A stretch of 8,892 nucleotides of DNA. Origin: DASYAN01 sp036501345 (GTDB lineage Bacteria; Chloroflexota; Ktedonobacteria; Ktedonobacterales; Ktedonobacteraceae). The notes under the pieces are model-generated. The model was not told the DNA's origin. It saw only the letters and a list, made by a program, of their open reading frames with translations, and did not search any database. The stretch lies in the NCBI GenBank assembly GCA_036501345.1, contig DASYAN010000449.1, forward strand, positions 1 to 8,892. The letters are read 5' to 3'. The translations under genes and the position numbers were made by a program. Below are positions 5,806 to 8,892 of the stretch, piece by piece (the first letter of the stretch is position 1; each line of letters opens with the position of its first letter).

Positions 5806-8800
5806 GGTGTTTCCCTCTCTGTATCTCTCATCTCTTCATTTGTATGTTGTAATGGTAAAGAGAACGTTATAGTGGTTCCTTCTCCTTCTTTACTCTCCAC
5901 CCAGATGCTGCCATGATGCCGTTTGATAAATTTTGCCGAGATATAGAGTCCTAATCCCAGACCTGGATAGGTTAGTTGAGTGTCTCCCTCAACTCGAAAA
6001 AAGCGCTCAAAGACGTGTGCTTTTTTCTCTTCGGGAATGCCAATGCCAAAATCTTGCACGGAGGTAGTGATGGTCCTCTCGGTGAGGACCGTTTTCACGA
6101 TGATGGTTTCTGCCTGTGGGGAATATTTGAGGGCATTCGTGAGCAGATTGGTCAAAACCTGTCCAATCCGGTCACGGTCGGCAAAGAGTGTGACGGACGA
6201 GGCAAGCTTCTGCACAATGGTCTGTCTGGTCGTGGTTCGTTGGATTTCTTCGATGACTTCCTGGACGAGCGTATTCCAGTCGAAAGCCGTTTTTTGAAAG
6301 AGCAGGTGCCCACTTTCGATCTTGGTGACATCGAGGAGGTCATTGATCAGATGTGTGAGTTTATTGACTTGCGCATCCATTTTCTGGAGCAAAGCTGAAG
6401 CATGCTCATCGCCTGCTGCCCGAAAACGGCGTTCTAAGAGTTGGGTATAGCCTTTCAAGCTTGTCACAGGTGTCTTTAGCTCATGACTAGCAATGCCAAG
6501 AAAATCATCTTTTTGTCGCTCAAGCTGTTTTTGTTTTGTAATATCAGTACTGGTGCCAAACCACTGTACGATCGTTTCTTTGGAATTGCGTATGGGCACT
6601 ACACGCGTCAGAAATGGATGGAACACGCCATTACTATCTTTTAAGGGATAGACCATCTCAAAAGGTTCACCTGTGTGGAGAGAACTGTTCCAGCGTGCGA
6701 GCACGGTCGGAAGCATCTGGGGATCGTGAGCGGCTTGCCATCCCCATCCTTCCATCTGCTCAAGAGTTGTTCCGGTATATTCATACCAACGAGAATTATA
6801 CCAGTAAATCCATCCATCAGGTTTGGCCATCCAGGCAAGATTGGGAATATTCTCCGCCAGGGTACGAAAGCGTGCTTCACTTTCTTCGGCCTTTTGGCGT
6901 GCTATGATTTGCTCAGTGACTTCATAGGCAAAGACCATGATGCCTTCAATCGTATTAGTTGCACTCCGCAGTGGCGTATAGACAAACGTAAAATAGATAT
7001 CCTCAAGATTTCCATCCCCCGCTTGATCAAGCGCTAATTTGAATTCATTGCCAATGTAGGGAGTGCCTATTTTGAATACGCCTTCAAGGAGCTGTTCAAG
7101 TCCTTGTTCGCGTAATTCTGGAAGTGCCTCAAAAAGTGGTTTATGTAGGGTCTCTTCGCTAGTTCTGCCCCAGATTTTGAGTGTTGTCGGATTGACAAGC
7201 TCAATCTGATACTCTGGTCCTTGTAAAATGAGCACTGCTGCAGGAGCTTGCATAAACAGGTCATGCAGTCGTTGTTCGGTTTCATATCGGCTTCTCGCTG
7301 TTTTTATATGCGTCGTGACGCGAGCCAGAAGTTCTCGTGCCGAAAAGGGTTTCACCAGATAATCATCTGCCCCCGCTTTCACTCCTTCAACTGTTGCTTC
7401 CTCGCCTGCGCGAGCCGACAAAAGGATAACGGGGATGCGAGACGTGTTGGGGTTTTCTTTCAGTGCTTGTAAGAGCTGGAACCCATCCATTTCAGGCATC
7501 ATTACATCAGTGAGGACAAGATCGGGCCGCTGGTTCCACACCGCTTGTAGGGCTAAAGCACCATTTTCAGCGACTTTGACTTCAAATCTGTCTTGTAACA
7601 AGTTTTTTACATATTTGCGCATATCTGCATTGTCATCAACAAGTACAATGCAGGGTTTATCAGAAAATTCTTCAAATTCTTCAGGTGCATCTGTGTTGTC
7701 TGTGGGAAAAGCCTCAACGATCTCAGCGTCGCTCACAAGCCAGGAGGTTGCTTCTTCAAGATAGGAAGAGGCATCCAGCGTTGTTGGTTGCAGCGTGCGT
7801 TTCGCTCCAATGCGTTCTGGGGGTAAATGCGCATACCCCTTTGGGAGCGTAATCATAAAAGTCGTCCCTTTGCCCAGATCGCTTTGTACCTTAATGGTCC
7901 CGCTGTGAAGCTTGACCAATTCTTGCACGAGAGATAATCCAATCCCTGATCCTTCATTGGAACGAGATTTTGCATCTTCTACTCGCTGAAACCGTTTAAA
8001 AATATGCGGCAGGTCTTCTGGGGAGATACCTTCTCCGGTATCTCGTACGTGCACCTCGATTTGATCTTTCCACTCCTTGAGGGCAATTTCAATTTCTCCC
8101 TTAAAAGTGAAGTTTAGTGCATTCGCAAGCAAATTGAATATAATTTTTTCCCACATATCTCGATCAATATAGATGGGTTCAGTAAGTTTGGGGATATCAA
8201 GAAGAAGCTTTAGCCCAGCTTTCTCGATAGCGGAACAAAAGGTGCTAGCAAGCTCGGCCGTATAGGTGCTCAAATCTATTGGTTCATAACTTGCTTGAAT
8301 TCTTCCAGCCTCAAGGCGAGAAAAGTCAAGCAATGTATTGACTAACTTCAAAAGTCTGAGGGCATTGCGATGAGCAAGCTCGACCCGTTCCCGATTGGGA
8401 GGAAGAGTACGCGGGTCATTGAGCATATCTTCTATTGGCCCAAGCATCAAGGTTAAAGGAGTCCGAAATTCATGGCTCACATTACTAAAAAAAATGGTTT
8501 TTGCACGATCAATCTCTGCTAACACCTCTGCGCGTTTCCTCTCTTCTTCATAGGCTTGCGCATTAGCGAGACTTGCCGCAATCTGTCCAGCAGCAAGGTT
8601 GAGAAAGCCTTGATAACTTTCGTCAAAAAGTCTGAAAGGATTAAGGCCTACGATCAAGATGCCTGCTTGTCCTCGTTGACCAGATGAAGCAATTGGCAGA
8701 GCCACGGCCTGATGAGGGGGGCGCTTCCATGGTCCTGTGGGCAGAGAGTCAAAGGCCAAGTCGGAAATGAGGCGGCATTTCTGGGAGCTTACCACTTCAG

Positions 8801-8892
8801 CAAAAGGCCAGAGAGAAGGAGCATCCAGGCGTACGCGTTCGGGTCCGATCTGATGCCCTTGTGGAAGACCAGAAGTGCCCACAAGGGTAACC
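5802..8892 (-). CDS. Large hybrid sensor histidine kinase with two transmitter modules (5' end outside window)
   Basis: The frame is open to the window edge, so the true N-terminus is missing; a GTG at 8882 is the first visible start codon but would begin inside a domain. Numbered from it, the 1026 residues show: the end of a GAF domain (about 1-110); a first HisKA with phospho-His137 in SHEFRTP; a first HATPase (N-box Asn254, DTGEGI 281-286, GSGIGL 311-316); an acidic linker; a receiver with Asp416-Asp417, phospho-Asp459, Ser489 and Lys511; a PAS domain (about 540-660); a second PAS domain (about 668-785); a second HisKA with His800 in SHELKTP; and a second HATPase (Asn916, DFGIGI 944-949, GLGLGL 973-978). 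All key residues of both kinases are intact. No membrane helix is visible, so it is probably a soluble sensor. Its stop overlaps the receiver gene, its likely partner. Confidence 0.93.
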   Translation of the reverse strand, partial: VTLVGTSGLPQGHQIGPERVRLDAPSLWPFAEVVSSQKCRLISDLAFDSLPTGPWKRPPHQAVALPIASSGQRGQAGILIVGLNPFRLFDESYQGFLNLAAGQIAASLANAQAYEEERKRAEVLAEIDRAKTIFFSNVSHEFRTPLTLMLGPIEDMLNDPRTLPPNRERVELAHRNALRLLKLVNTLLDFSRLEAGRIQASYEPIDLSTYTAELASTFCSAIEKAGLKLLLDIPKLTEPIYIDRDMWEKIIFNLLANALNFTFKGEIEIALKEWKDQIEVHVRDTGEGISPEDLPHIFKRFQRVEDAKSRSNEGSGIGLSLVQELVKLHSGTIKVQSDLGKGTTFMITLPKGYAHLPPERIGAKRTLQPTTLDASSYLEEATSWLVSDAEIVEAFPTDNTDAPEEFEEFSDKPCIVLVDDNADMRKYVKNLLQDRFEVKVAENGALALQAVWNQRPDLVLTDVMMPEMDGFQLLQALKENPNTSRIPVILLSARAGEEATVEGVKAGADDYLVKPFSARELLARVTTHIKTARSRYETEQRLHDLFMQAPAAVLILQGPEYQIELVNPTTLKIWGRTSEETLHKPLFEALPELREQGLEQLLEGVFKIGTPYIGNEFKLALDQAGDGNLEDIYFTFVYTPLRSATNTIEGIMVFAYEVTEQIIARQKAEESEARFRTLAENIPNLAWMAKPDGWIYWYNSRWYEYTGTTLEQMEGWGWQAAHDPQMLPTVLARWNSSLHTGEPFEMVYPLKDSNGVFHPFLTRVVPIRNSKETIVQWFGTSTDITKQKQLERQKDDFLGIASHELKTPVTSLKGYTQLLERRFRAAGDEHASALLQKMDAQVNKLTHLINDLLDVTKIESGHLLFQKTAFDWNTLVQEVIEEIQRTTTRQTIVQKLASSVTLFADRDRIGQVLTNLLTNALKYSPQAETIIVKTVLTERTITTSVQDFGIGIPEEKKAHVFERFFRVEGDTQLTYPGLGLGLYISAKFIKRHHGSIWVESKEGEGTTITFSLPLQHTNEEMRDTERETP

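Noticed and set aside
8880..8882. GTG at 8882 as the true start of the sensor kinase
   Set aside because: The frame stays open to the window edge and this codon would start inside a GAF domain, so the gene most likely continues beyond the window.

Overview
The window is bacterial DNA of roughly 50% GC with ATG, TTG and possibly GTG starts and mostly strong Shine-Dalgarno sites. The gene content suggests an environmental, large-genome bacterium. The long multi-domain hybrid kinase, the GMC dehydrogenase, the domain-only discoidin protein and the ICMT-like methyltransferase together look most like Chloroflexota of the class Ktedonobacteria. That assignment is inference from style and recalled families, not from a marker gene. 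I see no RNA gene, insertion sequence or CRISPR array.

Left part, + strand (1-3727): the tail of an unidentified gene (2-109) is followed 12 bases later by a GMC-family FAD dehydrogenase (122-1909). This carries a C-x5-C-x3-C motif that fits an iron-sulfur cluster. Sixteen bases further on is an M24 'pita-bread' protein (1926-3149) in which most metal-binding and catalytic positions of the family are substituted. A good sigma70-like promoter (3168-3197) then starts a separate unit, a small four-helix membrane protein of unknown function (3251-3727).

Middle (3728-4646): a 290-base gap holds purine/pyrimidine-rich complementary segments, a possible promoter and a perfect 9-bp inverted repeat spaced 53 bp centre to centre. 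It leads into a stand-alone F5/8-type C (discoidin-like) protein of 169 aa with no signal peptide (4018-4527). A terminator hairpin (4545-4585) lies between this gene and the convergent minus-strand genes.

Right part, - strand (4647-8892): transcription runs leftward. A very large sensor kinase, cut by the window edge, has the order GAF (partial), HisKA, HATPase, receiver, PAS, PAS, HisKA, HATPase. It overlaps by four bases (TTGA) a TTG-started single-domain receiver. About 110 bases later comes an isoprenylcysteine methyltransferase-like membrane protein. Kinase and receiver almost certainly form one signalling unit; the methyltransferase may or may not be co-transcribed.

The best candidates for something undescribed are the pairing of a probable Fe-S GMC dehydrogenase with an M24 protein lacking its metal site, and the kinase with two complete transmitter modules in one chain. 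Neither is proven from sequence alone.
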